Below are positions 42,666-51,382 of a stretch of 64,000 nt of DNA, in pieces; the first letter of the stretch is position 1; the number at the start of each line of letters is the position of its first letter. Source of the stretch: CBDCGS01 sp965216915 (GTDB lineage Bacteria; Pseudomonadota; Alphaproteobacteria; UBA828); NCBI GenBank assembly GCA_965216915.1, contig CBDCGS010000009.1, positions 186,001 to 250,000 on the forward strand. The letters run 5' to 3'. Position numbers and translations under genes: made by a program. The notes under the pieces are model-generated. The model saw only the letters and a program-made list of their open reading frames with translations, had not been told where the DNA came from and made no database searches.

Positions 42666-43586
42666 ATGATCGAGCGGTCCGAGCGGACCTTGATGGGTGA
42701 ATTGCGCGCCCGCTACACCCGCATGTTCTCCGGCGGGTGGGTGGTCCCGACCTTCGTCGCGGTCTGGATCATTTTGGTCATCGTCCCGCTCCTCATCATG
42801 GTGACCCATAGCTTCTTCGAGATGAAGAACTACCGGGTCGCCTACGACCCTTCATTCAAGACCTGGAACTCGCTGATCGAGTCGGGCCGCTGGATCTCCG
42901 GCGTGCGGACGCTCCGGATCGTGTTCACGATCACCGTCATCGAGCTTCTGATCGCATTCCCCTTCGCCCTTTGGCTCGCCAAAGTTTGCAAATCGAAAAT
43001 CACGAAGGCGACGGTGATCACGCTGCTCACCATCCCCTTCTTCCTCGATCCCTCCTCACGCACGATCATCTGGCGCGCCATCCTCGGCAAGAACGGCATC
43101 ATCAATTCCGTGCTGCTCGATCTCGGCGTGATCGATCAGCCGATGGAGTGGATGCTGTTCTCGGAATTCGCCGTCCATTTCGGCATGCTGGCGCCCTATT
43201 TCCCGACGATGGTGTTCCCGATCTTTCTCGTGGTGAGCCTGATCGACGATGACTATCTCGAGGCGAGCCGCGATCTCGGGGCGAGCCGGGCGCAAACGCT
43301 CTTCAACATCATCCTTCCGTTGGCGTTGCCCGGCATCATCGCCGGCATTGTCTTCACCATGGTGCCGCTCATGGCAACCTGGGTGGAGCCCGAGATGCTG
43401 GGCGGCGGCTTCGTCAACATGCTCGGACCGTCGGTGGAGGCGGCGATCCGAAACCTCAAATACCCCACTGCTGCAGCGCTCTCGGTGTTCGTGATCGGCG
43501 TGCTTGCCGTGCTGCTTGCGCTGCTGATCATCTTCACGCGCCGGCTGGGCTCGATCGGCGACATCTTCCATACGCTCCGACGATGA
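42666..43586 (+). CDS. ABC transporter permease (PotB-like)
   Basis: 306 aa with six predicted membrane helices. The family coupling motif region appears as DDYLEASRDLGASRAQTLFNIILPLALPGI (EAA loop). It opens with a cytoplasmic stretch (ERTLMGELRARYTRMF) before the first helix at ~residue 25. The first ATG at 42666 has a weak ribosome-binding site; the Met 10 codons later is an alternative. It overlaps the next permease gene by 4 bp. Confidence 0.87.
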   Translation: MIERSERTLMGELRARYTRMFSGGWVVPTFVAVWIILVIVPLLIMVTHSFFEMKNYRVAYDPSFKTWNSLIESGRWISGVRTLRIVFTITVIELLIAFPFALWLAKVCKSKITKATVITLLTIPFFLDPSSRTIIWRAILGKNGIINSVLLDLGVIDQPMEWMLFSEFAVHFGMLAPYFPTMVFPIFLVVSLIDDDYLEASRDLGASRAQTLFNIILPLALPGIIAGIVFTMVPLMATWVEPEMLGGGFVNMLGPSVEAAIRNLKYPTAAALSVFVIGVLAVLLALLIIFTRRLGSIGDIFHTLRR

Positions 43587-44455
43587 CCGATACCGCCGGC
43601 ACCCATCCGACGACCGCCGACGCGCCGCTCGCGAGCGTCTCGCGCGTGATTTGGCGCCGGGTCGCCTCGTGGGCCGGGTGGGTGCCGCTCGCCAAGTGGC
43701 TTGGCTTCATCGTCATTCTGCTCACCTACATCCCGCTGGTCTGGCTCGCGGTGATGTCGTTCAGCGCGCGGCCGCTTTCGGGCATCCCGCACCCGCTCAG
43801 CATCGAACACTATGACGCGCTGTTCGCGCAGAGCGACCAATGGGTCGAGCCGCTCATCGAGAGCGTCGTGATGGGGCTCGTGGTTGCGCTCGCCTGCATG
43901 GTCGTTGCGACTGCCGTCGGCCGCGCGATCCCGCGCATGCGCAAGCCGGGCGGCACGCTGCTCATCGCGCTCACGCCACTGTTCGTTCCGGGCCTCACCA
44001 TGGGCGCCGCGCTCTTCATCTTCATCCGTTCGTTCTTGGAGATACGGCTCGGCCTGTGGTCGATTTTCGTCGGCCATCTCGTCTGGGCACTCCCTTTCTC
44101 GCTGCTGCTCGTGCTGATCATCGCGACACGGTTCGACCATCGCCTGCTCGAGGCGGCCGAGGACCTTGGAGCGAAGCGATGGCGGCGGTTCTGGGACATC
44201 GAGTTTCCGATCCTGAGGCCGGGCATCATCGGCGCCGGCATCTTCGGCTTTCTGCTCTCGTTCAACGAGCTTCTGCGCTCGGTCTTCCTGCGGGGGTCCG
44301 AGACAACGATGCCGATCTACAACTGGACGATGACCGCCTCGCACCAGTCCCAAGTGCCGATCATCTTCTCGCTCTCGACGATCATTCTCGGCATCACATT
44401 GCCGATCCTCGGCGGCTTCTTCTGGGTGCTCTTCGCCAGGCTCGACCGGAGCTAG
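43583..44455 (+). CDS. ABC transporter permease (PotC-like)
   Basis: 290 aa, six helices. EAA loop LLEAAEDLGAKRWRRFWDIEFPILRPGI. It completes an ATPase-binding protein-two-permease set of the spermidine/putrescine class. The start overlaps the preceding gene (ATGA). The stop TAG (44453-44455) is the left end of a dispersed repeat. Confidence 0.88.
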   Translation: MTDTAGTHPTTADAPLASVSRVIWRRVASWAGWVPLAKWLGFIVILLTYIPLVWLAVMSFSARPLSGIPHPLSIEHYDALFAQSDQWVEPLIESVVMGLVVALACMVVATAVGRAIPRMRKPGGTLLIALTPLFVPGLTMGAALFIFIRSFLEIRLGLWSIFVGHLVWALPFSLLLVLIIATRFDHRLLEAAEDLGAKRWRRFWDIEFPILRPGIIGAGIFGFLLSFNELLRSVFLRGSETTMPIYNWTMTASHQSQVPIIFSLSTIILGITLPILGGFFWVLFARLDRS

Positions 44456-44557
44456 AGCAAATCCCGAGCAGGTGGGATCACCTGCAACGACGCATTTGCG
44501 TCAATTCCAACCAGAGAGAGCATTCGCGTGAGCACGAGTGAACGTGACATGCTCCTA
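44453..44557. repeat. Dispersed hairpin repeat (copy C), stop codon to stop codon
   Basis: Starts TAGAGCAAATCCCGAGCAGG and ends GACATGCTCCTA. It shares the three-stem layout with copies A2 and B, with changes such as GCAACG for GCGACG and a two-base shortening in the last stem (GAGCATTCGCG). The left TAG is the stop of the potC-like gene, and the terminal CTA is the minus-strand stop of the TPR-oxygenase gene. Confidence 0.9.
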
Positions 44558-46021
44558 GCGCGCGCCGCTGGCGTCATCGCCGGGCAAGATGTCGAAGGCG
44601 ATGCTGATGCGCTCGCCCGGTTCCTCAAACAGCAGCGTGCGGTGGTACGCGAAGGACGGAAAGAACAACGCCATTCCGGCCTTCGGCTGTATGCGCCGCG
44701 TCTCCGGCTCCTCCGTCAGGCGAAAATCCCAATAGGGCTGACCGAATTCAATCCAGCCCGCATCGTCGCGGTCCGCCCGCCCGATCTCCGGCGGGATCGC
44801 CACGTAGTACACCCCGCTCAGCCATGCGGACGGGTGGATGTGCGGCACCTGATAACTGCCGGGCTCGAGGATCACGCCCCAGGCAGTCATGTGCCACGCG
44901 TCGGGCCGGTTGGCGAGGAACGGGTGCCCCGGCTCCGGCGGCAGCGCCTTCCGATAGCGGACGATCGCCTGCTCGATCATCGCCGCGAATGCCGTCATCA
45001 GATCCGAGCGAGCGCTGAGGATCTCGCCGGTGCTTTTGCCCCGGTGCATGGAATAGCTGTCCGGGGCAGCGACCAGCGTCGGATGGTTTCGTACGTGGGC
45101 GGTCAGCGCGGCGTTGAAGGCATCCATGTCGGCGAAGCCATCAGGGGGCGCGAAGTGCTCGGCGCGCACGAACCGGTCGAGGCCGATGAGCGTGCGTGCC
45201 GCGTCATGCTCGCCGCTTTCTCGCAGCGCGATCGCTTTCAGCGCGAGCGCGCAGCTGTGGCCGGGGCGGCGCTCGAGGCATCGATCGATGAGCGCGAGCG
45301 CGCCCGCCGGATCGCCCGCGTCGAAGCGCGCGTGCACATGGCGCGGCTTGCCGACATCGAACAGCGCAGCCATCAGCGCGGGGTCCAACGCCTCCGCGGC
45401 ATCGAAAGCCACGAGCGCCTCGTCCAGCCGGCCCGCGGCGTAGAGCGCGTTGGCACGCGCGAGCATGGCGTCCGCGCGCTCCGGCGTGAGTGCAAGCGCG
45501 TCATGGAACGCCGCGATTGCCTCGTCCAGGCGCTCCGCCGCGTGCAAGAGGAGACCGCGCTGGACATGCGCATCGGGAAATTCCGGACGAAGCGCGATCG
45601 CGTGCTCCAGGGCATCGATCGCCGCTTCGATATCGCCCGTTTCCTTCAAGGCGACGCCGAGGTTGAAGTGAAGCGCCGCGTCGTTTGGCACGGTCTCGAT
45701 GGCGCGGCGATACACCACCACCGCATCCCCGACGCGCCCGGCCGCCTGCAGCGCGTTGCCGAGGCTCGCGAGTGCGGCGACGTCGTCCGGGGCGAGCGCG
45801 GCGGCGCGCCGAAACAGCTCCACCGCCGGCTGCGTCTCGCCAAGCCGAAGCGCCGCCGTCGCGCATCCCATGAGGGCGTCGCGGTTGTCGCGCTCGGCAG
45901 CCAGCAACTGCAGATAGTCGCGGCGCGCGTCCGCGTAGCGCCCGGTGCGCAAGGCGATATGCGCGCTCTTCAGGAGCTTGCGCCGCCGCGTTGGCGACAG
46001 CGATTTCGGCGCGTTTGGCAT
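44555..46021 (-). CDS. TPR protein with C-terminal 2OG-Fe(II) oxygenase-like domain
   Basis: 488 aa. Residues ~10-260 are tandem TPRs (repeating A..LG.AL...GR..EA...Y..AI pattern, e.g. LASLGNALQAAGRVGDAVVV). The C-terminal ~200 residues form a double-stranded beta-helix domain with PHIHPSAWLSGVYYV (the HxH iron-ligand pair) and SFAYHRTLLF (distal His), as in the family of putative 2OG-Fe(II) oxygenases fused to TPRs. It is probably cytoplasmic. Start uncertain: ATGs at 46030 and 46021 both follow CGGAGG. Substrate unknown. Confidence 0.8.
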   Translation of the reverse strand: MPNAPKSLSPTRRRKLLKSAHIALRTGRYADARRDYLQLLAAERDNRDALMGCATAALRLGETQPAVELFRRAAALAPDDVAALASLGNALQAAGRVGDAVVVYRRAIETVPNDAALHFNLGVALKETGDIEAAIDALEHAIALRPEFPDAHVQRGLLLHAAERLDEAIAAFHDALALTPERADAMLARANALYAAGRLDEALVAFDAAEALDPALMAALFDVGKPRHVHARFDAGDPAGALALIDRCLERRPGHSCALALKAIALRESGEHDAARTLIGLDRFVRAEHFAPPDGFADMDAFNAALTAHVRNHPTLVAAPDSYSMHRGKSTGEILSARSDLMTAFAAMIEQAIVRYRKALPPEPGHPFLANRPDAWHMTAWGVILEPGSYQVPHIHPSAWLSGVYYVAIPPEIGRADRDDAGWIEFGQPYWDFRLTEEPETRRIQPKAGMALFFPSFAYHRTLLFEEPGERISIAFDILPGDDASGAR

Positions 46022-46139
46022 GCCCCGCATCGGCCTCCGGCTCTCTCGGCGACGCTCCGATCTTACCATGCCGGTTGCGCGGTCCCCCGGCCATTCCTAT
46101 CGTGGGCGGGAAGGGGAGCGGCGCAAACGCCGGATTGCA

Positions 46140-46442
46140 ATGTTCAAGATCGATCCAACCGCGCGCCATCTTGCGCGCGAGTTCCGCGAGACGCCACGCG
46201 GTCCGCACAGCCCCGATCTGCAATGCGTCATCAACCTGATGCGCGGCGTTCCGATTGCGGGCAAGCATGTGGTCGTCCTCGACAAAGCGACCGGACGCTA
46301 TGTGGTCGCGCAAATGACCGGCAGACGCGGTGAGCCGGTGGTGCGTCACGAGGAGCAAAGCTTCGCAACGCTCGACGAGGCAGAGTGGTTCATCTTCCGC
46401 ACACGCTGGCACGCCCACACGGGGGAGATGCTCGACGAATGA
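46140..46442 (+). CDS. N,N-dimethylformamidase small-subunit-like protein
   Basis: 100 aa, soluble: MFKIDPTARHLAREFRETPRG...LQCVINLMRGVPIAGKHVVVL. I infer the small subunit from its position: it overlaps by 4 bp the start of a gene recognisably encoding the dimethylformamidase large subunit, and characterised DMFases are alpha2beta2 enzymes with a ~15-kDa small subunit. By sequence alone I would not have assigned it. The ATG at 46140 is preferred, as the longer frame (from 45945) lies antisense to the TPR gene. Confidence 0.6.
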   Translation: MFKIDPTARHLAREFRETPRGPHSPDLQCVINLMRGVPIAGKHVVVLDKATGRYVVAQMTGRRGEPVVRHEEQSFATLDEAEWFIFRTRWHAHTGEMLDE

Positions 46443-48676
46443 CGCAGCGCCCGGCTGAGAAACCGCTCCTCGGCTACTGCGACCCCTGGTCGGTGGCGCC
46501 GGGAGACCCACTCCGCTTCATGGTGAGCGCGCCGGAGGGGGGCTCCTATCGGACCGACATCGTGCGCCTCATCTGCGCCGACGATTCGGCGGACGGGCCC
46601 GGCTTCAAGGAAGAGGTGGTCGAAAGCCCGGTGAACGGCGCGCACACCGGTCGTCATCAACCCCTCCGCGCCGGCTCCTATGGTCTTGTGCCGCCATCGC
46701 CCGTGCTCGATGCACTCACGAGCTTCACGCTGCAGGCTTACATCTGGCCGACGTTGCCGGGCGCGGGCGCCCAGGCGATCCTCTCGATGTGGTCGGAGGC
46801 CGAGGGACGCGGTTTCGGCCTTTTCCTGGATGAGGCAGGCGCGTGCGGGTTGCGCCTGGGCAGCAATGGGCATGTGGCGTGGGTCAGCACCGGCGTCGCC
46901 CTTCAGGCGCGCCAATGGTACGTCGTGACCGCGCGCTTCGACGCGGCGAGCGGCACGGCCCAGATCGCACAGCGCCCGCTCGTGGCCTATCCCGGTATCG
47001 CGGACGAAGGCGCCGCCGCAGCTGGCGTTGCATACGATCCCTCGGCGCATCGTGGTTTGCCGTTCCTCATCGCTGGCGCGTTGGCCGACCGCGCGGATGG
47101 GGGACGCAACGTCACGGCGCATTTCAACGGCAAGATCGACCGCCCACGCCTCGCGCGCTGCGCCATGCCGGACGACGCCATCGAGGCGCTCAGCCATCGC
47201 CGCGTGCCGCGCCGGCTTGCGGAAGATGTCGTGGCGGCTTGGGATTTCGCCGAGGCGATGGGCAGCACCAGGGCACGGGATATGTCGGCGACCCGGCTCG
47301 ACGCGACGCTCCACAATTTCCCGACCCGCGCCGTCACCGGCCACAACTGGATCGGCGATGAGGTCGATTGGCGGCGCGCGCCGGAGCAATATGGCGCGAT
47401 CCATTTCCACGAGGACGACATGTGCGACGCCGGTTGGGAGGCGAGCTTCAGCCTCACGATCCCCGACGGCTTGCGCAGCGGTATCTACGCGGCGCGCCTG
47501 CGAGCCGGTCCGCATGAGGATTACGTGCCGTTCTTCGTGCGCCCGCCCCGCGGCACGACCACCGCGCCGCTCGCGTTCCTGGTGCCGACCGCGACCTACA
47601 TGGCCTACGCCAACTATGTCAGCTGGGCCGACCGCGCCGTGATCGAGAAGCTCTTCGCCGCCGTGATCGTGGTCGACGAAACCGATCTGTTCCTGCAAGA
47701 GCACCGCGAGCTCGGCGCCTCCACCTACGACACGCATCCCGACGGGAGCGGCATCTGCCACGGGTCGCGCCACCGCCCGCTCCTCACGATCCGACCGAAG
47801 CGCGTGCCGCTCTGGAACCTGAACGCCGATAGCCACATCACCGATTGGCTCGAAGCGAAGGGCATCGCCTACGACGTCATCACCGACGAAGATCTGCACC
47901 GCGAAGGGGTCGGCCTGCTCGAGCCCTATCAGGCCGTGATGACCGCGACGCATCCGGAATATGACAGTCTCGAGATGCTCGATGCCTTCCAGCGCTATCT
48001 CGATCGCGGTGGACGGCTCCTCTACACCGGCGGCAATGGCTTTTATTGGCGGATCGCCTTCCATCCCGAGCGCGACGGCATCATGGAGGTGCGCCGCTGC
48101 AACGGCACGGCGAACTGGAAATCGGAGGCCGGCGAGCATCACCATGCCTTCGACGGCCGCTTCGGCGGAATTTGGCGCGAGCGGGGGCGCCCGCCCAACG
48201 CGCTGGTCGGCGTCGGGTTCGCCTCCGAGGGTTTCGACCACTCGACATATTATGTGCGCAAACCCGACAGCTTCGATCCGCGCGCGGCGTTCGTTTTCGA
48301 GGGCGTTGGCGCCGACGAGAAGATCGGCGATTTCGGCTCGATCGGCGGCGGGGCGTCGGGTCTCGAGATCGATCGCGCCGATCCCGCGTGGGGCACGCCG
48401 CCGCATGCCTTGGTGCTCGCCTCCTCGGAGGGCCACTCGGACAACTACACCCTCGTGCTCGAAGACGTCACGCTGAATGAGCCGGGCCTCGGCGGCGCGC
48501 AGACCGACCTGGTGCGCGCCGATCTCGTGTTCTTCGAAACGCCGAACGGCGGCGCCGTGTTCTCGACCGGCTCGATCGCGTGGGCCGGCTCGCTTGCCCA
48601 CAACGATTACGACAACAACGTATCGCGAATCACCGAGAACGTGCTCAGGCGGTTCCTCGATCCGGAGGCGTTCTGA
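46439..48676 (+). CDS. N,N-dimethylformamidase-like large subunit
   Basis: 745 aa. The first ~130 residues lead into a LamG-like jelly roll (FTLQAYIWPTLPGAGAQAIL ... WYVVTARFDAASGTAQIA), then a class-I-glutamine-amidotransferase-like core (VPTATYMAYANYVSW; GGRLLYTGGNGFYWRIAFHPE). The Paracoccus enzyme has a mononuclear iron held by two Tyr and one Glu with a nearby His; here Y393, Y430, E507 and H505 (ATHPEY) are the matching candidates by order and spacing, without a computed alignment. It hydrolyses N,N-dimethylformamide or related formamides to an amine and formate. It is coupled to the small gene before it and followed within 20 bp by a cas3 gene. Confidence 0.82.
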   Translation: MTQRPAEKPLLGYCDPWSVAPGDPLRFMVSAPEGGSYRTDIVRLICADDSADGPGFKEEVVESPVNGAHTGRHQPLRAGSYGLVPPSPVLDALTSFTLQAYIWPTLPGAGAQAILSMWSEAEGRGFGLFLDEAGACGLRLGSNGHVAWVSTGVALQARQWYVVTARFDAASGTAQIAQRPLVAYPGIADEGAAAAGVAYDPSAHRGLPFLIAGALADRADGGRNVTAHFNGKIDRPRLARCAMPDDAIEALSHRRVPRRLAEDVVAAWDFAEAMGSTRARDMSATRLDATLHNFPTRAVTGHNWIGDEVDWRRAPEQYGAIHFHEDDMCDAGWEASFSLTIPDGLRSGIYAARLRAGPHEDYVPFFVRPPRGTTTAPLAFLVPTATYMAYANYVSWADRAVIEKLFAAVIVVDETDLFLQEHRELGASTYDTHPDGSGICHGSRHRPLLTIRPKRVPLWNLNADSHITDWLEAKGIAYDVITDEDLHREGVGLLEPYQAVMTATHPEYDSLEMLDAFQRYLDRGGRLLYTGGNGFYWRIAFHPERDGIMEVRRCNGTANWKSEAGEHHHAFDGRFGGIWRERGRPPNALVGVGFASEGFDHSTYYVRKPDSFDPRAAFVFEGVGADEKIGDFGSIGGGASGLEIDRADPAWGTPPHALVLASSEGHSDNYTLVLEDVTLNEPGLGGAQTDLVRADLVFFETPNGGAVFSTGSIAWAGSLAHNDYDNNVSRITENVLRRFLDPEAF

Positions 48677-48695
48677 AACGGCATCGAGGGTCGTC

Positions 48696-50678
48696 GTGCC
48701 GGAGAGCTCACGGTTCTACGCGCATAGTCTGAGTGACCGGCCCGAGACGGAATGGGAGGCGCTGGACCGTCACCTCCGCGAGGTCGGCGAGATGGCGGAG
48801 GCGTTTGCGCGCGCCTTCGATGCAAGCGCCTGGGGCGCGGCCGCCGGCTTGCTCCACGATCTCGGCAAATATGACCCTGGGTTCCAGCGCTATATCCGTG
48901 GCGGCGGCCCAAGCACGCCGCACGCGCCGCAAGGCGCCCGCGTCGCCCGCCGCCGCTTCGACGAGGGCGTCGGACGAATGCTCGCCTATGTGGTCGCGGG
49001 CCACCATGCCGGCCTTCATGACGGAAACGCGCTCGACGCGCTTCTCGCGAAGCCGGACGACGGCCCAATGTTCGACAAGCGCGCCGACGATCTACCGCTC
49101 CCGCGCACGGTCGCGCTGCCGAACACGCTTTTTGAATGCGAGCGCAACACCGAGGCAGGCTTCGCGCTCGGCTTCTTCGCGCGCATGGTGTTCTCCTGCC
49201 TGATCGATGCCGACCGGCTCTGCACCGAGCGCTTCTATTCGCCGGCCACCTACGCGGAGCGGCGCGCGTTCGACGTCTCTCTCGCCGTGCTCAAGGAGCG
49301 GATCGACGCCCATGTCGATGCGCTGGGGCGGAGCGCCGCCCCCTCCGACGTCAACGCGGTGCGCGCCGAGGTGCAGGCGCACTGCCGCGCCGCAGCGACC
49401 GAGCCCACCGGCGCATTCTCGCTGACCGTGCCGACCGGCGGCGGCAAGACGCTGGCCTCGCTCGCCTTCGCCCTCGACCACGCGGTGCATCACGGGTTGC
49501 GACGCATCGTCTACGTGATCCCCTACACCTCGATCATCGAGCAGACCTGCGACACCTTCCGCGACGCCCTCGGCGCGGTGCTGGCCCACTGCGTTCTCGA
49601 GCATCACTCGGCCTTCACGCCGCCGACCGGCGACACCGAGGAGGGCATCGGCCCGGAGAAGCTGCGCCTCGCGACCGAGAATTGGGACGTCCCCATCGTC
49701 GTGACGACGGCCGTCCAGTTCTTCGAATCGCTCTTTGCGGCGCATCCGCGGCAAACGCGCAAGCTCCACAACCTCGCACAGAGCGTGGTCATTCTCGATG
49801 AGGCGCAGGCCCTGCCGACACGCCGCCTCGGCCCCTGCGTTGCGGCGCTCAACGAGCTCGTCGGCCGATATGGGAGCAGCGTCGTGCTCTGCACGGCGAC
49901 GCAACCGCCGCTCACGCGCGGTGCCGCGCTGCCGGTCGGGCTCAAGACTCTCCGCGAGATCGTGCCCGACCCGCCCAGCCTGTTCGCGCGTCTGCGCCGC
50001 GTGCACGCCGATTTCGTCGGCGCGCTGGACGACGACACGCTGGCGGACGATATCGCCGGTGCCCCGCGCGCGCTTTGCATCGTGGACACGCGCGCCCATG
50101 CCCGCACAGTCTATGCCGCGGTTCGGGAGCGCCTGGACGATGCGGCTGGGCTCTTCCATCTGAGCGCCGCCATGTGTCCGGCGCACCGGCGCGCCGTGCT
50201 CCGGCGTATCCGCGCCGCGCTCGCCGAGGGGCGGGCGTGCCGCACCATCGCGACGCAGCTCGTCGAGGCCGGTGTCGATGTCGACTTCCCGCTCGTCTAC
50301 CGCGCGCTCGCCGGCGCCGATGCGCTCGCCCAAGCCGCCGGACGCTGCAACCGCGAGGGCCGGCTCGCGGAACTCGGGCGCCTCGTCATCTTCGAGGCCG
50401 CCACGCCGCCGGCGGTCGGCGACCTGAAGAACCGGCTCAAGCTCGCCCGCCCGATCGTCGCGAAGGCGGATGATCCGTTGGCGCCCGACACCGTGGCGCA
50501 TTTTTTTGCACGCCTGTTCGGGGTCGAGGGCGCCCAAGGGCTCGACGGCGGCGGCATCGATGGGTGCGACGGGATCGTCGGGCAGTCGCTCCCCGCGCGG
50601 GGGCGTGGATTGAAACCCGTAATAAGTGCCCCAGCGGGCCACACGCGGCCGGGTCGCTCCCCGCGCGGCGTGGATTGA
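48696..50678 (+). pseudogene. cas3: Type I-C cas3, 3'-truncated into a CRISPR remnant
   Basis: 660 codons from the GTG at 48696 (GAGGG 5 bp before). The HD nuclease start LLHDLGKYDPGFQRYI and GHHAGLHDG, helicase motifs VPTGGGKTLAS, VILDEAQALP, VVLCTATQPPL and QAAGRCNREG are intact. After FFARLFGVEGAQGLDGGGID, the usual last ~80-130 residues are missing; the frame runs into CRISPR repeat DNA and stops at the TGA inside repeat 2. None of the other I-C genes (cas5, cas8c, cas7, cas4, cas1, cas2) is present. So it is a deletion relic: the protein might be made but has no Cascade here. It is annotated as a pseudogene because of that. Confidence 0.85.
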
Positions 50679-50744
50679 AACTTCAACGACGCGAACGATG
50701 AGTTCGACGTCCCGGCCGCGCCCCGCGGGGGCGTGGCTTGGGCC
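50585..50744 (+). CRISPR. Two- to three-repeat type I-C CRISPR remnant
   Basis: Repeat 1 (50585-50616, 32 bp) begins GTCGCTCCCCGCGCGGGG and ends GTGGATTGAAAC, the type I-C pattern. Spacer 1 is 36 bp (50617-50652). Repeat 2 (50653-50681) is the same minus three G residues. Spacer 2 is ~33 bp (50682-50714). Repeat 3 (~50715-50744) is degenerate (CCCCGCGGGGGCGTGGCTTG). No leader is visible; the array begins directly where cas3 sequence ends. Confidence 0.88.
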
Positions 50745-50908
50745 GTCGGCTCGCGTCTTTGGCGGCGCGATTGCGCGTGAAATCGTGGTGCGGAATGAGA
50801 TGGCCTTGGCGATTGACGCGATATCGGATGGAGGCGAATTTCTAGGGGGCTTTGGGATCACGGAGCCGGGCCGTCACGCCCGCCCGGCGTCGAAACGATT
50901 GGTGCAGC

Positions 50909-51301
50909 ATGGACCGTTTCACCGGTGGTTGCCTTTGCGGCAATGTTCGATTTGTGGCGTCAGGGCGCCCATACCGGGTCGGCCTTTGTCATTGTCTCGA
51001 CTGCCGCAAGCATCATGGGGCCCTATTCCACGCCTCCGCGGTGTTCCCTCAGCATGCGGTCGCGATTGACGGCGAAATACGTGACTTCGCGGGGCGGTTT
51101 TTCTGTCCGCGCTGCGGCTCCTCCGTTTTCGCGCGCACCGCAGACGAAATCGAGGTGAACTTGGGATCCCTGGATGCCCCTGACCAACTGACGCCGACCT
51201 ACGAACTCTGGACGGTCCGTCGCGAATCCTGGTTGCCGCCGTTTCCGCTCACCAGACGATACGACCGCGATCGCGACGCCACGGGTCGATTCGAGGCATA
51301 G
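50909..51301 (+). CDS. GFA/CENP-V family zinc protein
   Basis: 130 aa from the ATG at 50909. Zinc ligands GGCLCGNVRF, LCHCLDCRKHHG and RFFCPRCGSSVF give the CxCxxxxx...CxxC pattern of glutathione-dependent formaldehyde-activating (GFA) enzymes. The end, WTVRRESWLPPFPLTRRYDRD, is also typical. Most members have uncertain substrates, so formaldehyde is not assured. Upstream region 50745-50908 has no other gene. Confidence 0.85.
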   Translation: MDRFTGGCLCGNVRFVASGRPYRVGLCHCLDCRKHHGALFHASAVFPQHAVAIDGEIRDFAGRFFCPRCGSSVFARTADEIEVNLGSLDAPDQLTPTYELWTVRRESWLPPFPLTRRYDRDRDATGRFEA

Positions 51302-51382
51302 CTCGCGCGAGCGGCGGGCGAGCGCGTGACGGGTTGGCGGCGTTGGACGCCGGGTGACGAGACCGATCCGCCGCAGCCGAGC

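Noticed and set aside
49092..50861. 589-codon minus-strand frame across cas3 and the CRISPR repeats
   Set aside because: Antisense shadow of cas3; no recognisable domain and it passes through CRISPR repeat DNA.
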